From positions 1,702,501-1,766,500 of the forward strand of contig NZ_CP141184.1 in the NCBI RefSeq assembly GCF_035609205.1: 64,000 nt of DNA. The letters are read 5' to 3'. Numbering within the stretch: the first letter of the stretch is position 1; each line of letters opens with the position of its first letter. Shown here one piece after another: positions 1-10,054 of this stretch. The translations under genes were made by a program, and so were the position numbers. Source of the DNA: Hymenobacter sp. GOD-10R. Lineage in GTDB: Bacteria; Bacteroidota; Bacteroidia; Cytophagales; Hymenobacteraceae. Below the pieces are notes generated by a model, which was not told where the DNA came from, did not search any database, and worked only from the letters and a program-made list of their open reading frames with translations.

Positions 1-1295
<1,295 letters not shown>

Positions 1296-1386
1296 AGACC
1301 ACACCTGGTACTTTTCTTTTTTCCGGCTCGTTGCCGCATGTCAATGGTTTTAGGAGCTACTCGGAACACGAGTAGTCCCCGCCAGC

Positions 1387-1497
1387 AATGGTGGCTTTAG
1401 CCCGGGTGTTCACCTCTTCCCATTCCGAACAGAGTCGTTAAGCCCCGGTGCGCCTATGGTACTGCCTTCACCGGTGGGAGAGTCGGTCGCCGCCAAC
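1387..1497 (+). rRNA. rrf: 5S ribosomal RNA
   Basis: The sequence has the typical bacterial 5S core, with CATTCCGAACAGAG and the later GGTGGGAGAGT block. The terminal helix is visible: GGTGGC near 1390 pairs with GCCGCC near 1489-1494. It lies about 90 bases after the 23S gene on the same strand, as expected for the end of an rrn operon. No tRNA sits between or after the two genes. The ends are estimates within a few bases. Confidence 0.95.
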
Positions 1498-1515
1498 CTT
1501 TGCTTTTTGCCCGCG

Positions 1516-1565
1516 TGTGCCGCGGGTGCTTCGCTGCCTGCCCCGCGCGAAGCACCCGCGGCACA
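1516..1565 (+). terminator. Long GC-rich hairpin after the rRNA operon
   Basis: An 18-bp perfect stem (1516-1533 with 1548-1565) closes a 14-base loop directly after 5S. It sits where the rrn transcript should end, but no clear run of T follows, so it may be a non-canonical terminator or a palindromic intergenic repeat. The pairing is seen in the sequence; the role is inferred from position. Confidence 0.6.
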
Positions 1566-1835
1566 TTCGTTTCTAGCCTACCCCTTACCGCTACGCTACA
1601 TGTGGTAACAGAGGGCCACTTTAGGTATCTCTATCTCTGCTAGTATGTAGCTAGCATAGCTAAAGAAAAAGCTTTACTTCAATACTTATCAAAGCTGGAA
1701 TAGCTTCATAGTATAAGCTTGTATCACTTAGGATAAAGTGGTGAAGGAACTTGAAAAAACATTCTCGTAGATTGTTGCTATTATTTCAAGCTTTGTTGCG
1801 TTACAAAGTTGCGTCAACAGGCCTAAGCAACGAGT
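1566..1835. other. Gene-free gap upstream of the BatA-domain gene
   Basis: About 270 bases of AT-rich DNA separate the rRNA hairpin from the next gene. No tRNA, no plausible ORF and no convincing promoter box were found. CTAG-containing words such as GCTAGC are frequent here, as in the rest of the window. Confidence 0.5.
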
Positions 1836-3896
1836 ATGTCCCTTACGTATCCTTGGTTTTTGTATGGGTTGCTAGCTTTAGCAATACCTATCCTCATCCA
1901 CTTATTTGAGTTACGAAGACCTAAACGGGTCTTATTCAGTAATACTAGCTTTATCCAAGAAGTAAAACTGGTGACAGCTCGTCAGCAGAAGCTCAAGCAT
2001 TTGCTTGTCTTGCTGGCCAGGCTTGGCTTTATTTTGTTCTTGGTTCTGATGTTTTGCCAGCCCTTTTTGCCTGCTCCTCAGAATAGCGGGAATAAGGGTA
2101 CAGTGAAGGTCCTGATAGATAACTCGCCTAGCATGCAAGTGCAGGCAAGAGAAGAACAAACGGCTTTTGACCGGGCAGTTGAAGAGGCACGTGATCTTAC
2201 CACTGTGTATCCTGCTTCCGCTTACTTCGACTTACTAGATAACCCGCATCATAGGATGACGGGTACAGTGTATCGCAGTGCAGTTGAACAGCTAGGTATA
2301 TCAGGCCATACTACGTCTTTGCTGAAGTCGATTACGCGTTTACTTGATAAAGACAGGAAAGATCAAGCTCAAGCGTACATATTTTCTGATTTTCAAAAAA
2401 ACGACTTCTCTCCACAACTCTTAACCACACTAGATACAGCACAGCAGGTATTCTTGGTGCCTGTGGCTAGCAAAGCAGTAAAAAACGTCTATGTAGATAG
2501 TGTGATGCTGGATGATGCATTTGTGCGAGCAGATGTTGACTTGCCTATTCGCATTCGTTTGCGTAATGGTGGCAGTGTTGATGCGGCCGGCTGTCAAGTG
2601 AAGGTGTTTATTGGCGAGCAACAAGCTGCAGCCTTCCGCACAACAGTAGCTGCAGGAGGCGCCACTACTACTGTGGTGCGCGCGCGCTTACGGGGCAGTG
2701 AGTTGCAGAAGTGCCGAGTAGAGGTGGACGACTTCCCAGTCACATTTGACAACACATACTATTTTACGCTACAGCCAGCCCCCAAGATCAGGATAGCTGA
2801 ACTGGCTGCAAGTGGTGCAGTAGCACAGCGCCTTTACGCAAATGAACCTTTGTTCGATTATACATTGAGCAAACCGTACGGCATTGATTATCGCACGCTA
2901 GGTGCTGCTAATCTAGTATTACTGCAAGAGGTACCGCGTATTGAAGCTAGCTTACGAGAAAACCTTCGGCAAGCAGTGCAGAAAGGCGCTACTTTAGTTG
3001 TCGTGCCACCGTTGGATCTGGCAGGAAGACCATCGTATGATGCTTTCTTTCGAGATCTTGGGCTAGCATCTATACAGTGGGAATCTAACCCCACTGGCAA
3101 GCCCGTGCTGCAAGATGTAGCTGCACCAAGCTTACAGAATCCGTTCTTTCGGGATGTTTTCGCTCAGCAGAGTCGTCCAGCTGTAATGCCCAAGGCGGCT
3201 CCGGTATTACGGTGGTCCCGATCGGGCACGGATGTATTGCGGATGCGCAACGGTGAAGGATACCTAGCTGGTTTTCCGAGTGGGGAAGGAACAGTGTACT
3301 TGTTCTCAGCGCCTTTTAGCGGAGGATATTCAGACTTCACCAACCAAGCGCTATTTGTTCCGGTGATGTATCGCTTGGCTATGCAGAGCTACCACAATAA
3401 TCAGCAACCAGCCTATCGGCTCAACGAACGCACTATCGCGCTTGCTGTAGACGGTAAAAAAGATGGTGCAGAGCGTGTATTCAAGCTTACAAAAGACAGT
3501 TTGACCTTTATCCCGGCTCAGCGAGAGCAAGCAGGTGAATTGAGCTTTGATGTGCCGCCTAGCATGCAAGCGCCAGGGTTCTATCAGCTTTCCCGCAATG
3601 GTCAGCCAGTGGCGACCCTAGCTTTCAACTTTGATAAGCGTGAGTCTAACTTGGCGCACTACTCTGCGCAAGAACTGCGCACACTGATTGGTCCTAATCG
3701 GCCTAATGTACGCGTGTATGATGCAAATGCTGGCGAGTCGGTCGCAGCACAATACCGGGCAGAGCGAGTAGGTACGCCCTTGTGGCGCTATTGTCTAGGT
3801 TTAGCCTTGGCGTGTCTGTTAGCTGAAGTGCTGCTACTACGCTTCGGGAGCAAGCGCCAACCAGCCTTACGGCAACCTGTAGCTGCTGCAGCTTAA
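1836..3896 (+). CDS. BatA-domain / degenerate vWA membrane protein
   Basis: The N-terminus matches the BatA (aerotolerance operon) N-terminal domain: a first membrane segment at about residues 9-25, the basic stretch FELRRPKR, then a second membrane segment at about 56-78. A von Willebrand A-like domain follows, with a MIDAS-type DxSxS signature at residues 95-99 (DNSPS). A further hydrophobic segment lies near the C-terminus (about 650-671), followed by a short basic tail. At 686 residues it is far longer than classical BatA, so it belongs to the large BatA-vWA proteins common in Bacteroidota, whose exact role is not settled. It should sit in the inner membrane with its central part outside the cytoplasm. 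The start at 1836 keeps the MSLTYPWFL opening typical of the family. Confidence 0.85.
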   Translation: MSLTYPWFLYGLLALAIPILIHLFELRRPKRVLFSNTSFIQEVKLVTARQQKLKHLLVLLARLGFILFLVLMFCQPFLPAPQNSGNKGTVKVLIDNSPSMQVQAREEQTAFDRAVEEARDLTTVYPASAYFDLLDNPHHRMTGTVYRSAVEQLGISGHTTSLLKSITRLLDKDRKDQAQAYIFSDFQKNDFSPQLLTTLDTAQQVFLVPVASKAVKNVYVDSVMLDDAFVRADVDLPIRIRLRNGGSVDAAGCQVKVFIGEQQAAAFRTTVAAGGATTTVVRARLRGSELQKCRVEVDDFPVTFDNTYYFTLQPAPKIRIAELAASGAVAQRLYANEPLFDYTLSKPYGIDYRTLGAANLVLLQEVPRIEASLRENLRQAVQKGATLVVVPPLDLAGRPSYDAFFRDLGLASIQWESNPTGKPVLQDVAAPSLQNPFFRDVFAQQSRPAVMPKAAPVLRWSRSGTDVLRMRNGEGYLAGFPSGEGTVYLFSAPFSGGYSDFTNQALFVPVMYRLAMQSYHNNQQPAYRLNERTIALAVDGKKDGAERVFKLTKDSLTFIPAQREQAGELSFDVPPSMQAPGFYQLSRNGQPVATLAFNFDKRESNLAHYSAQELRTLIGPNRPNVRVYDANAGESVAAQYRAERVGTPLWRYCLGLALACLLAEVLLLRFGSKRQPALRQPVAAAA

Positions 3897-3954
3897 CTAG
3901 TGCAACAGGATAGTTGGCACAAATCATTTATCTTGCTGCCTCAGTTTTAATCGC

Positions 3955-4479
3955 GTGAAATCAACTAGTGCTCCTGCGCAGCCTGTGCTTAGAACCGCTT
4001 TACTATTCGGTACTGGGCTAGGTATTTTAGCTTTAATTTGGGTCGTCCTCTTGATGATGACGGGCAGCAACCCGTACGGACCGCGACGGTTGATGACGGT
4101 TCCGTTAGTTCCTATCGTCATTTTAGCGAGCCAATGGTTTGTACGCCGTTACTATCCAAGCGGGCCAGGAATCGGAAAGTCGATTTTGACAGGGTTGTTG
4201 ACTGCGTTATTTGCCTCAGTTACCTCGGCAGTTACCTTGTACGGCGTTGCTCGTAGCGCCAATCCGGAATTGTTAGAACGGAATGCTGAAGAGGCTAAGC
4301 AGATTCTTCAGGGCGCACGTTCTTACTATTTAAAGCAGCCCGGAGGAGAGGAGAAATACAAGCTAGATCAGCAAAATATTGCTCGTACACCGCAGGCGTT
4401 AGCCCAAGATGAGTTCAGTAAGAAGCTGATTCTAGGATTGTTGTTTTCCATACCTGGCGGAATTTTTCTTCGGAAGTAG
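3955..4479 (+). CDS. DUF4199-family membrane protein (first of two)
   Basis: A 174-residue membrane protein with about four hydrophobic segments (roughly 12-34, 47-63, 75-96 and 156-171) and a charged soluble stretch between the third and fourth. This layout and the context, just before another DUF4199 gene and a GT2 glycosyltransferase, fit the DUF4199 family, a Bacteroidota group of unknown function often linked to polyprenyl-phosphate glycosyltransferases. The start is GTG at 3955, since no ATG lies upstream in frame. It is 58 bases after the BatA gene and could be co-transcribed with it. Family assignment rests on topology, context and similarity to the next gene, so it is moderately sure. 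Confidence 0.75.
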   Translation: MKSTSAPAQPVLRTALLFGTGLGILALIWVVLLMMTGSNPYGPRRLMTVPLVPIVILASQWFVRRYYPSGPGIGKSILTGLLTALFASVTSAVTLYGVARSANPELLERNAEEAKQILQGARSYYLKQPGGEEKYKLDQQNIARTPQALAQDEFSKKLILGLLFSIPGGIFLRK

Positions 4480-4523
4480 CCTTCATCTAATCTTTGTCTT
4501 CATCGGATTACTCGGATTCAATC

Positions 4524-5066
4524 ATGGAAAACACTGCTACTGCTTCGGCCGCTGTCACCCCTACTTCAGTTGCCATACGCTATGGGCTTCTCACGGGGAT
4601 GGTTTGGCTTATTGTTGATTTCATCTTGCGGGTAACAGAGCTCTCTTTCAAGTTTTCTGTGTACCTGAGTGCGGCAATAGTGGTTTATATCATTGGGTCA
4701 ATTTTGGCGCATCGGTTCTTTAAGCAGAACAACAATGGCTTCATGACATATAAGCAGGGGCTACTGATCGTAGTCATCCTCTCCTTGATATCGGGGTTAC
4801 TATCGGGCTTGTTTAACTATGTCTATGTTAATTTTATCGATCCTGATTATATCGTTAGGATGCGCACAGACATGGAGGCTTGGCTCAGTTCATTGCCAAA
4901 TGTGACCGAAGCCCAAATCGACAAAAGTTTAGAAGATCTGAGCGAAGAAAAACTAAAATCTCCATTACAGATTGGGAAGGGTTTGATGAGTAGCGCCATA
5001 ACAGGTTTGATTATCGGGCTACTTGTTACCGCTTTCACCAAGCATAAACGTCCTGAGTTTGAGTAA
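4524..5066 (+). CDS. DUF4199 domain-containing membrane protein (second of two)
   Basis: This gene codes for about 180 residues with three to four membrane helices. An FIDPDY motif follows the third helix and resembles the conserved DUF4199 core. I chose the ATG at 4524; a TTG at 4494 would add ten polar residues. The stop at 5064-5066 overlaps the likely TTG start of the next gene (5059), which suggests translational coupling with the GT2 enzyme. It is a probable paralogue of the gene before it. Function is unknown; the repeated association with lipid-linked sugar transferases suggests a partner or accessory role, which is inference. Confidence 0.8.
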   Translation: MENTATASAAVTPTSVAIRYGLLTGMVWLIVDFILRVTELSFKFSVYLSAAIVVYIIGSILAHRFFKQNNNGFMTYKQGLLIVVILSLISGLLSGLFNYVYVNFIDPDYIVRMRTDMEAWLSSLPNVTEAQIDKSLEDLSEEKLKSPLQIGKGLMSSAITGLIIGLLVTAFTKHKRPEFE

Positions 5067-6045
5067 GCGTTCGTCGCAACATTTCCCCGTTGAGCTCTCG
5101 GTTGTTATTCCCCTACTCAACGAAGCCGAGTCATTACCTGAGCTGACGCGTTGGATCAATCGGGTGCTGACGCAGCATGGTCTCACCTACGAGGTAATAC
5201 TGGTAGATGATGGCAGCACAGATAATTCCTGGGAGGTAATAGAGGACCTAGCCCAAACGGATACCCATTTGCGTGGCATTCGATTTAACCGGAACTACGG
5301 CAAGTCGGCGGCGCTCAATACTGCTTTCGAAGCGGCTACCGGGCGGGTTGTCTGCACCATGGATGCCGACTTGCAGGACTCGCCGGAGGAACTGCCAGAG
5401 CTATACCGCATGATTGTAGAAGACCGGTATGACCTAGTTAGCGGTTGGAAACGAAAGCGCTACGACCCATTAAGCAAAACCATTCCAACGAAGCTCTTCA
5501 ACGGAGTAACGCGCTGGATATCGGGCATCAATCTGCACGACTTCAACTGTGGTCTTAAGTCGTATGACCAGCGGGTGGTGAAAGGAATAGAAGTGTACGG
5601 TGAGATGCACCGCTACATTCCGGTAATTGCCAAGTGGAATGGCTTCGGGCGCATTGGCGAAAAGGCAGTGCAACACCAAGAGCGTAAGTATGGGGTCACC
5701 AAATTTGGGCTAGAACGCTTCGTATACGGCTTCTTGGATCTGCTCTCAATTACCTTTGTGAGCCGGTTCCGCCGCCGCCCAATGCACTTCTTCGGCACTA
5801 TGGGTACGGTCTCGTTCCTACTAGGCATGCTGATTACGCTGTGGCTAGTGGGGGAGAAGATCTACCTAGCTATGAACAATCTGCGCGCTCGGGATGTGAC
5901 TGCGCAGCCATTGTTCTTTCTGGCGCTGGTTGCGGTTATTGTTGGTGTTCAGCTGTTTCTGGCGGGCTTCTTAGCCGAAATGACCCAACTTAACGGGCCG
6001 CGTCACAATCAGTACCTTATTCGCGACAAGCTGAATATCAGCTGA
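5059..6045 (+). CDS. GT2 polyprenyl-phosphate glycosyltransferase (GtrB/DPM1-like)
   Basis: A family 2 glycosyltransferase of about 328 residues. Visible motifs are the N-terminal strand SVVIPLLNEAESLPEL, the nucleotide-binding VDDGSTDNSWE, the DxD-like MDADLQDSPEE that binds metal and sugar nucleotide, and DFNCGLKSY in the acceptor region. Two membrane helices at the C-terminus (about 245-265 and 285-310) are typical of GtrB-type enzymes, which move a sugar onto undecaprenyl phosphate at the cytoplasmic face. The sugar cannot be told from sequence. The TTG start at 5059 overlaps the DUF4199 stop by 8 bases; a TTG at 5023 is possible but overlaps more. Confidence 0.9.
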   Translation: MSKRSSQHFPVELSVVIPLLNEAESLPELTRWINRVLTQHGLTYEVILVDDGSTDNSWEVIEDLAQTDTHLRGIRFNRNYGKSAALNTAFEAATGRVVCTMDADLQDSPEELPELYRMIVEDRYDLVSGWKRKRYDPLSKTIPTKLFNGVTRWISGINLHDFNCGLKSYDQRVVKGIEVYGEMHRYIPVIAKWNGFGRIGEKAVQHQERKYGVTKFGLERFVYGFLDLLSITFVSRFRRRPMHFFGTMGTVSFLLGMLITLWLVGEKIYLAMNNLRARDVTAQPLFFLALVAVIVGVQLFLAGFLAEMTQLNGPRHNQYLIRDKLNIS

Positions 6046-6123
6046 CAGTTGTCATCAATCAATTTTTATTGATCTTTTGACCTAGCTATTGAAAGTAGTG
6101 GGCAATTAACGGATAACTGTTGA

Positions 6124-7254
6124 ATGAAAAAAGTTGTCATCATTGGGCCAGCTTATCCATTGCGAGGAGGTTTAGCAACCTATAATGAACGATTAGCGCG
6201 GGCTTTCCGTGAAGCGGGTGATGAGGTGCGAATTGTTACGTTCATTCTGCAATACCCTAGCTTTTTATTTCCTGGCCAAACGCAGTTTAGTACAGAGCCT
6301 GGCCCCACTGACCTAGCTATTGACGTCAGTATCAATTCCGTGAACCCGCTGACCTGGTGGACTGTAGGAGAGAAGCTGCGTCGTGAAAAGCCTGACCTAG
6401 TGGTTTTTCGCTTTTGGCTGCCCTTTATGGGGCCAGCTTTGGGAAGCATTGCCCGCCGAATTCGGCGCAACCGGCACACGCGCATCGTTGCTATTACTGA
6501 CAACGTTATTCCGCACGAAAAGCGGCCTGGCGACCGGCCTTTCACCCGCTATTTCTTGGCGGCGTGTCATGGCTTCGTGACCATGTCGCGGGCGGTACTG
6601 ACGGATTTGCGTCGCTTGCGTTTCAAGCAACCAGCACGTTACCAGCCTCACCCGCTTTACGATAACTTCGGGCCGCTCAAGCCCAAAGCTGTAGCCCTGA
6701 AGGCTTTGAGACTAGATCCCGCATTTAGCTATCTACTGTTCTTTGGCTTTATTCGGGCTTATAAGGGATTAGATATTCTACTGGAAGCTTTTGCTGATGA
6801 GCGGCTTGCTAAGTTGCCGATCAAGCTCATCATTGCTGGCGAGTACTACGAAGATGCGGCGCCCTACGAAGCGCTCATCCAGAAGCATAATTTGGAAAAT
6901 CGCTTAGTTCGAGCCACCGACTTTATTCCGAACGAACAAGTGGCGGACTACTTCTGCGCTGCTGATATGGTAGTGCAGCCTTACAAAAACGCGACGCAAA
7001 GCGGCGTTTCGCAGATCGCCTACCATTTCGAGCGCCCCATGCTCGTGACCGACGTTGGCGGTTTAGCGGAGCTAATCCCGGCCGGAGAAGTCGGCTATGT
7101 CACCAAGGCACAACCCAAAGCTATTGCTGACGCTTTAGTCGACTTCTACGAGAACGAACGAGAGGCAGAGTTTGCTGCCGGCGTGTGGGCCCGTAAGAAG
7201 CAGTTCTCATGGTCTGAAATGGTGGCCGCCTTAAAGGCTGTAGCAGAAGAATAA
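6124..7254 (+). CDS. GT4-family glycosyltransferase
   Basis: A 376-residue GT-B fold glycosyltransferase. The N-terminal domain opens with VVIIGPAYPLRGG followed by TYNERLARAF, typical of the acceptor-binding side of GT4 enzymes. The C-terminal domain holds LLFFGFIRAYKGLDILLEAF and the donor-binding stretch around ATQSGVSQIAYHFERPMLV. It lies on the same strand as the GT2 gene, about 78 bases downstream, and probably belongs to a cell-surface polysaccharide or lipid glycosylation set. Donor and acceptor are unknown. A hairpin at 7256-7299 ends the unit. Confidence 0.9.
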   Translation: MKKVVIIGPAYPLRGGLATYNERLARAFREAGDEVRIVTFILQYPSFLFPGQTQFSTEPGPTDLAIDVSINSVNPLTWWTVGEKLRREKPDLVVFRFWLPFMGPALGSIARRIRRNRHTRIVAITDNVIPHEKRPGDRPFTRYFLAACHGFVTMSRAVLTDLRRLRFKQPARYQPHPLYDNFGPLKPKAVALKALRLDPAFSYLLFFGFIRAYKGLDILLEAFADERLAKLPIKLIIAGEYYEDAAPYEALIQKHNLENRLVRATDFIPNEQVADYFCAADMVVQPYKNATQSGVSQIAYHFERPMLVTDVGGLAELIPAGEVGYVTKAQPKAIADALVDFYENEREAEFAAGVWARKKQFSWSEMVAALKAVAEE

Positions 7255-7255
7255 A

Positions 7256-7299
7256 AGCCTAGGCTCTGGCTGTGCGACGACGCTACCAGAACCTAGGCT
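7256..7299. terminator. Bidirectional hairpin between convergent genes
   Basis: Complementary arms (7256-7269 and 7286-7299, 13 of 14 positions pairing) are flanked by AAAA on the left and TTTT on the right. The hairpin lies between the GT4 gene and the convergent GT9 gene and can serve both. Each arm contains CCTAGG, the core of the iterated palindrome. Confidence 0.75.
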
Positions 7300-7326
7300 C
7301 ATTTTGTTGATTGAGTCCGTAAAGTG

Positions 7327-8424
7327 CTACACGCTTACGCTAGCTTGTACTGCACTAAAGACCTTACTAGCCGGTAAATCCTCCATACAGCTGGTACCTA
7401 GCTTACAGGTGCCGCGGTAGAAGCACACACACTGACGGTCGGGTTGCACGATCTGACCGCGGCCGTACAAGTCGAACTCGTAGGGGTTGAAGATGTTGTT
7501 CATCAGCACCGTCGGTTTTTGCAGGGCAATACTGATGTGCATGGCCATGGTCACCTGCGTCACGATGACGTCCATTTGGTAGAGCAGATTGATAAATTGC
7601 TCCAGCGGGAAATAACCTAGGTAGGTGGCACCCGTGGCGGCGTGCAGGCGCTGGTTGCGTTCATCTTCCGCTGCACCACCAAGCAGCACGGGCGCGTAGC
7701 CAGCTTGCTGTAGCTGGTTGATCAACAAAATCCATTTGTCGTCGGACCACAGGCGGGTTGTCCACCGGTCGCCACAGCCGGTATTCAGGCCAATGCGCGG
7801 CTTCCCAGCAGGTAGCGCATCCCAGCTGTAGCCTTTGTCTTGGTGGTTGTCGAATACGTACTCCTCGCCTCGAAACTCGTAGCCGCAGAGCTCAAATATT
7901 TCCTGCGGATATGGTTTCTGGTTCTGTAGACTCAGTTGGTCGAAAACGCCCGTCAGAAACTTGTGGTTTGCTAAGTCGTTGCCGGGCCAGGCTACGCCAT
8001 ATTCCGGATGCAGTCTGTAGCCAACCTTGCGCTTGGCCCGAATGGTGTCGTGCAAGGCGCAGGCTTCTTTATCCTTGTCGAGATTGAAGAGCAAGTCAAA
8101 CTCACGGGTTTGCAAATGCAACGTGGAAGCTAGGTCTAGCTTCAGGATTTCGTCGGCTGACCCCGCCGGTAGGATAGCTGGCGTAAGCGTGAGCCACGTA
8201 ATCTTTGCCGCCGGGTATTCTTGGCGCAAACGACGCAGCAGCGGTGTCGTACGAATGACATCACCAATGGCACCTAGCTTTATAATCAGGATACGCTCTT
8301 GTACAGGCGCATACACCGGACAGTCAGCGCACATATAGCCGTTCTCCTTATTCGGGCGGCACGGTATATCACCGCGAAAATGGCGGCAATCGGGGTGAAC
8401 GAGGATGCCGTTGAGCTCAGGCAT
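7327..8424 (-). CDS. GT9-family glycosyltransferase with two cysteine clusters
   Basis: The core matches heptosyltransferase-type (GT9) enzymes, with ILIIKLGAIGDVIRTTPLL at about 47-65, typical of ADP-heptose:LPS heptosyltransferases, and a later LNTGCGDRWTTRLW donor-site region. The protein is unusual in having four cysteines in the first 35 residues (C13, C22, C32, C35) and a second cluster near the end (CVCF, then GTCKLGTSC). These could bind zinc or an iron-sulfur cluster. The ATG at 8424 is preferred over a TTG two codons upstream. It is convergent with the GT4 gene. A role in lipopolysaccharide or surface glycan assembly is inferred. Confidence 0.85.
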   Translation of the reverse strand: MPELNGILVHPDCRHFRGDIPCRPNKENGYMCADCPVYAPVQERILIIKLGAIGDVIRTTPLLRRLRQEYPAAKITWLTLTPAILPAGSADEILKLDLASTLHLQTREFDLLFNLDKDKEACALHDTIRAKRKVGYRLHPEYGVAWPGNDLANHKFLTGVFDQLSLQNQKPYPQEIFELCGYEFRGEEYVFDNHQDKGYSWDALPAGKPRIGLNTGCGDRWTTRLWSDDKWILLINQLQQAGYAPVLLGGAAEDERNQRLHAATGATYLGYFPLEQFINLLYQMDVIVTQVTMAMHISIALQKPTVLMNNIFNPYEFDLYGRGQIVQPDRQCVCFYRGTCKLGTSCMEDLPASKVFSAVQASVSV

Positions 8425-8541
8425 GGGCAATTCTTAGAAACAACGTTTAAGCGAGAATAGGGGAGGAGACCGACTGGTGTTTCTCTCCAACCAAGGACAA
8501 GCGAGCAGGGTGGCGTTGCCGTTACTGGCAGCGCCACTGCC

Positions 8542-9897
8542 TTAAATACCTAGGTAATTCAGCGGCGAAATAGCTCGTAACTCAGCTTTCACGGCTTCGC
8601 TTACATCCAGCGTTTCCACGAACTCGCGGATGGTTTCGGCCGAGATAGAGGTGCCGGTGCGCGTCAACGCTTTAAGAGCATTGTACGGATCAGGGTAGTT
8701 TTCGCGGCGCAAAATGGTCTGGATGGCTTCGGCCACTACGGGCCAGTTGGCTTCCAGGTCGCGACGTAGTGCTTCTTCGTCGAGAGCTAGCTTGTTCAAG
8801 CCACGCTGAAGCGAGGTGAGAGCAATGAGCGTGTGGCCGAGTGGCACGCCTAGGTTGCGCAATACCGTAGAGTCGGTGAGGTCGCGCTGGAGGCGAGAGA
8901 TGGGGAGTTTACTAGCCAGATGCTCAAGAAGGGCATTAGCAACCCCTAGGTTACCTTCTGCGTTTTCGAAATCGATAGGGTTTACCTTGTGGGGCATGGC
9001 CGACGAGCCCACTTCACCGGCTTTAACGGTTTGCCGGAAATAGCCCATCGAGATGTACTGCCATGCATCGCGGGCTAGGTCGATGAGAATGGTGTTGAGC
9101 CGTTTTAGCCCGTCGCAAGTAGCGGCAAGGTGGTCGTAGTGCTCAATTTGGGTGGTAGGATAGCTGCGGTGCAGATGAAGCGTGTCGTTCACGAACGTAT
9201 TAGCAAACGCATGCCAATCAATCTGCGGATAAGCAACGTGGTGCGCATTGAAGTTGCCCGTGGCGCCGCCAAACTTAGCCCCGAAAGGTACTTGGCCTAG
9301 CAGTTCTACCTGCGCATCGAGGCGCGCTACAAACACGGCTACTTCTTTGCCCAGGCGTGTAGGCGAGGCGGGTTGCCCGTGCGTACGGGCCAGCATAGGC
9401 ACCGCTTGCCATTCCTCTGCCCGGGTGGCAAGCTGGTTGCGCACTTGGGCGTAGGCGGGCAGTAGCACTTGCAGCAATGCCCCCTTCAGGCTGAGCGGAA
9501 TAGCTGTGTTGTTGACATCCTGGGAAGTAAGGCCAAAGTGAATAAATTCCAGGTACTGACCTAGGTCTAGGGCTGTGAACTGGTCACGAAGGAAATATTC
9601 CACTGCCTTCACGTCATGGTTGGTCACGCGCTCATGGGCCTTCACTGCTTCGGCTTCCGCAGCGCCAAAGTTGTGGTAAATGTTGCGCAGCGCTGGAAAC
9701 AGATCCGGGCTAACACCTGCTAACTGAGGCAACGGCAATTGACAGAGCGCAATAAAGTACTCCACTTCTACCAGCACGCGGTAGCGAATCAGCGCTAGCT
9801 CCGAGAAATAAGGCGCTAACGGCGCAGTTTGGCGCTGATAACGTCCATCGAGGGGCGAAACGGCGGTGAGAGGTGTCAGGGTTGTGGGGAATGACAT
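8542..9897 (-). CDS. purB: Adenylosuccinate lyase
   Basis: This enzyme acts twice in purine synthesis, splitting fumarate from SAICAR and from adenylosuccinate. The fumarase/lyase signature GSSAMPHKVNPIDFENAEGN carries the catalytic serine loop, and the N-terminal LTAVSPLDGRYQ is typical of PurB. The 451-residue length is normal. I placed the start at the ATG at 9897 (MSFPTTLTPL), not six codons upstream, because a -7 box lies just ahead at 9921-9928. It is divergent from the transglycosylase gene, sharing a short palindromic promoter region. Confidence 0.96.
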   Translation of the reverse strand: MSFPTTLTPLTAVSPLDGRYQRQTAPLAPYFSELALIRYRVLVEVEYFIALCQLPLPQLAGVSPDLFPALRNIYHNFGAAEAEAVKAHERVTNHDVKAVEYFLRDQFTALDLGQYLEFIHFGLTSQDVNNTAIPLSLKGALLQVLLPAYAQVRNQLATRAEEWQAVPMLARTHGQPASPTRLGKEVAVFVARLDAQVELLGQVPFGAKFGGATGNFNAHHVAYPQIDWHAFANTFVNDTLHLHRSYPTTQIEHYDHLAATCDGLKRLNTILIDLARDAWQYISMGYFRQTVKAGEVGSSAMPHKVNPIDFENAEGNLGVANALLEHLASKLPISRLQRDLTDSTVLRNLGVPLGHTLIALTSLQRGLNKLALDEEALRRDLEANWPVVAEAIQTILRRENYPDPYNALKALTRTGTSISAETIREFVETLDVSEAVKAELRAISPLNYLGI

Positions 9898-9920
9898 AGC
9901 GTAGAAAATGGCCAACGCAT

Positions 9921-9928
9921 CAAAGGTA
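9921..9928 (-). promoter_or_regulatory. -7 box for purB
   Basis: The reverse strand reads TACCTTTG, matching the Bacteroidota -7 consensus TAnnTTTG, 24 bases before the purB start codon. It forms one arm of a 14-bp perfect inverted repeat whose other arm carries the opposing promoter (9968-9981). No clear -33 TTTG box is seen at the usual distance. Confidence 0.6.
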
Positions 9929-9973
9929 GCGAAAGGCGTCGCGCTTGGCGAAGCGGGTCGTAATGGTTTTCGC

Positions 9974-9981
9974 TACCTTTG
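9974..9981 (+). promoter_or_regulatory. -7 box for the GT51 transglycosylase gene
   Basis: TACCTTTG on the plus strand matches TAnnTTTG and lies 73 bases before the GTG at 10055. It argues that the open frame before 10055 is leader rather than coding. A TTG at 9945-9947 is further upstream than the usual -33 spacing. Confidence 0.6.
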
Positions 9982-10054
9982 TGCTCTGTGCGAAGTTGGG
10001 CCTGATAGTAAATTTACAGGACCCAACCGCAATTCTCTCCCCTTGCTACTACGC

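Noticed and set aside
1296..1386. A tRNA in the rRNA spacer
   Set aside because: No cloverleaf or TTC-arm sequence is visible between 23S and 5S.
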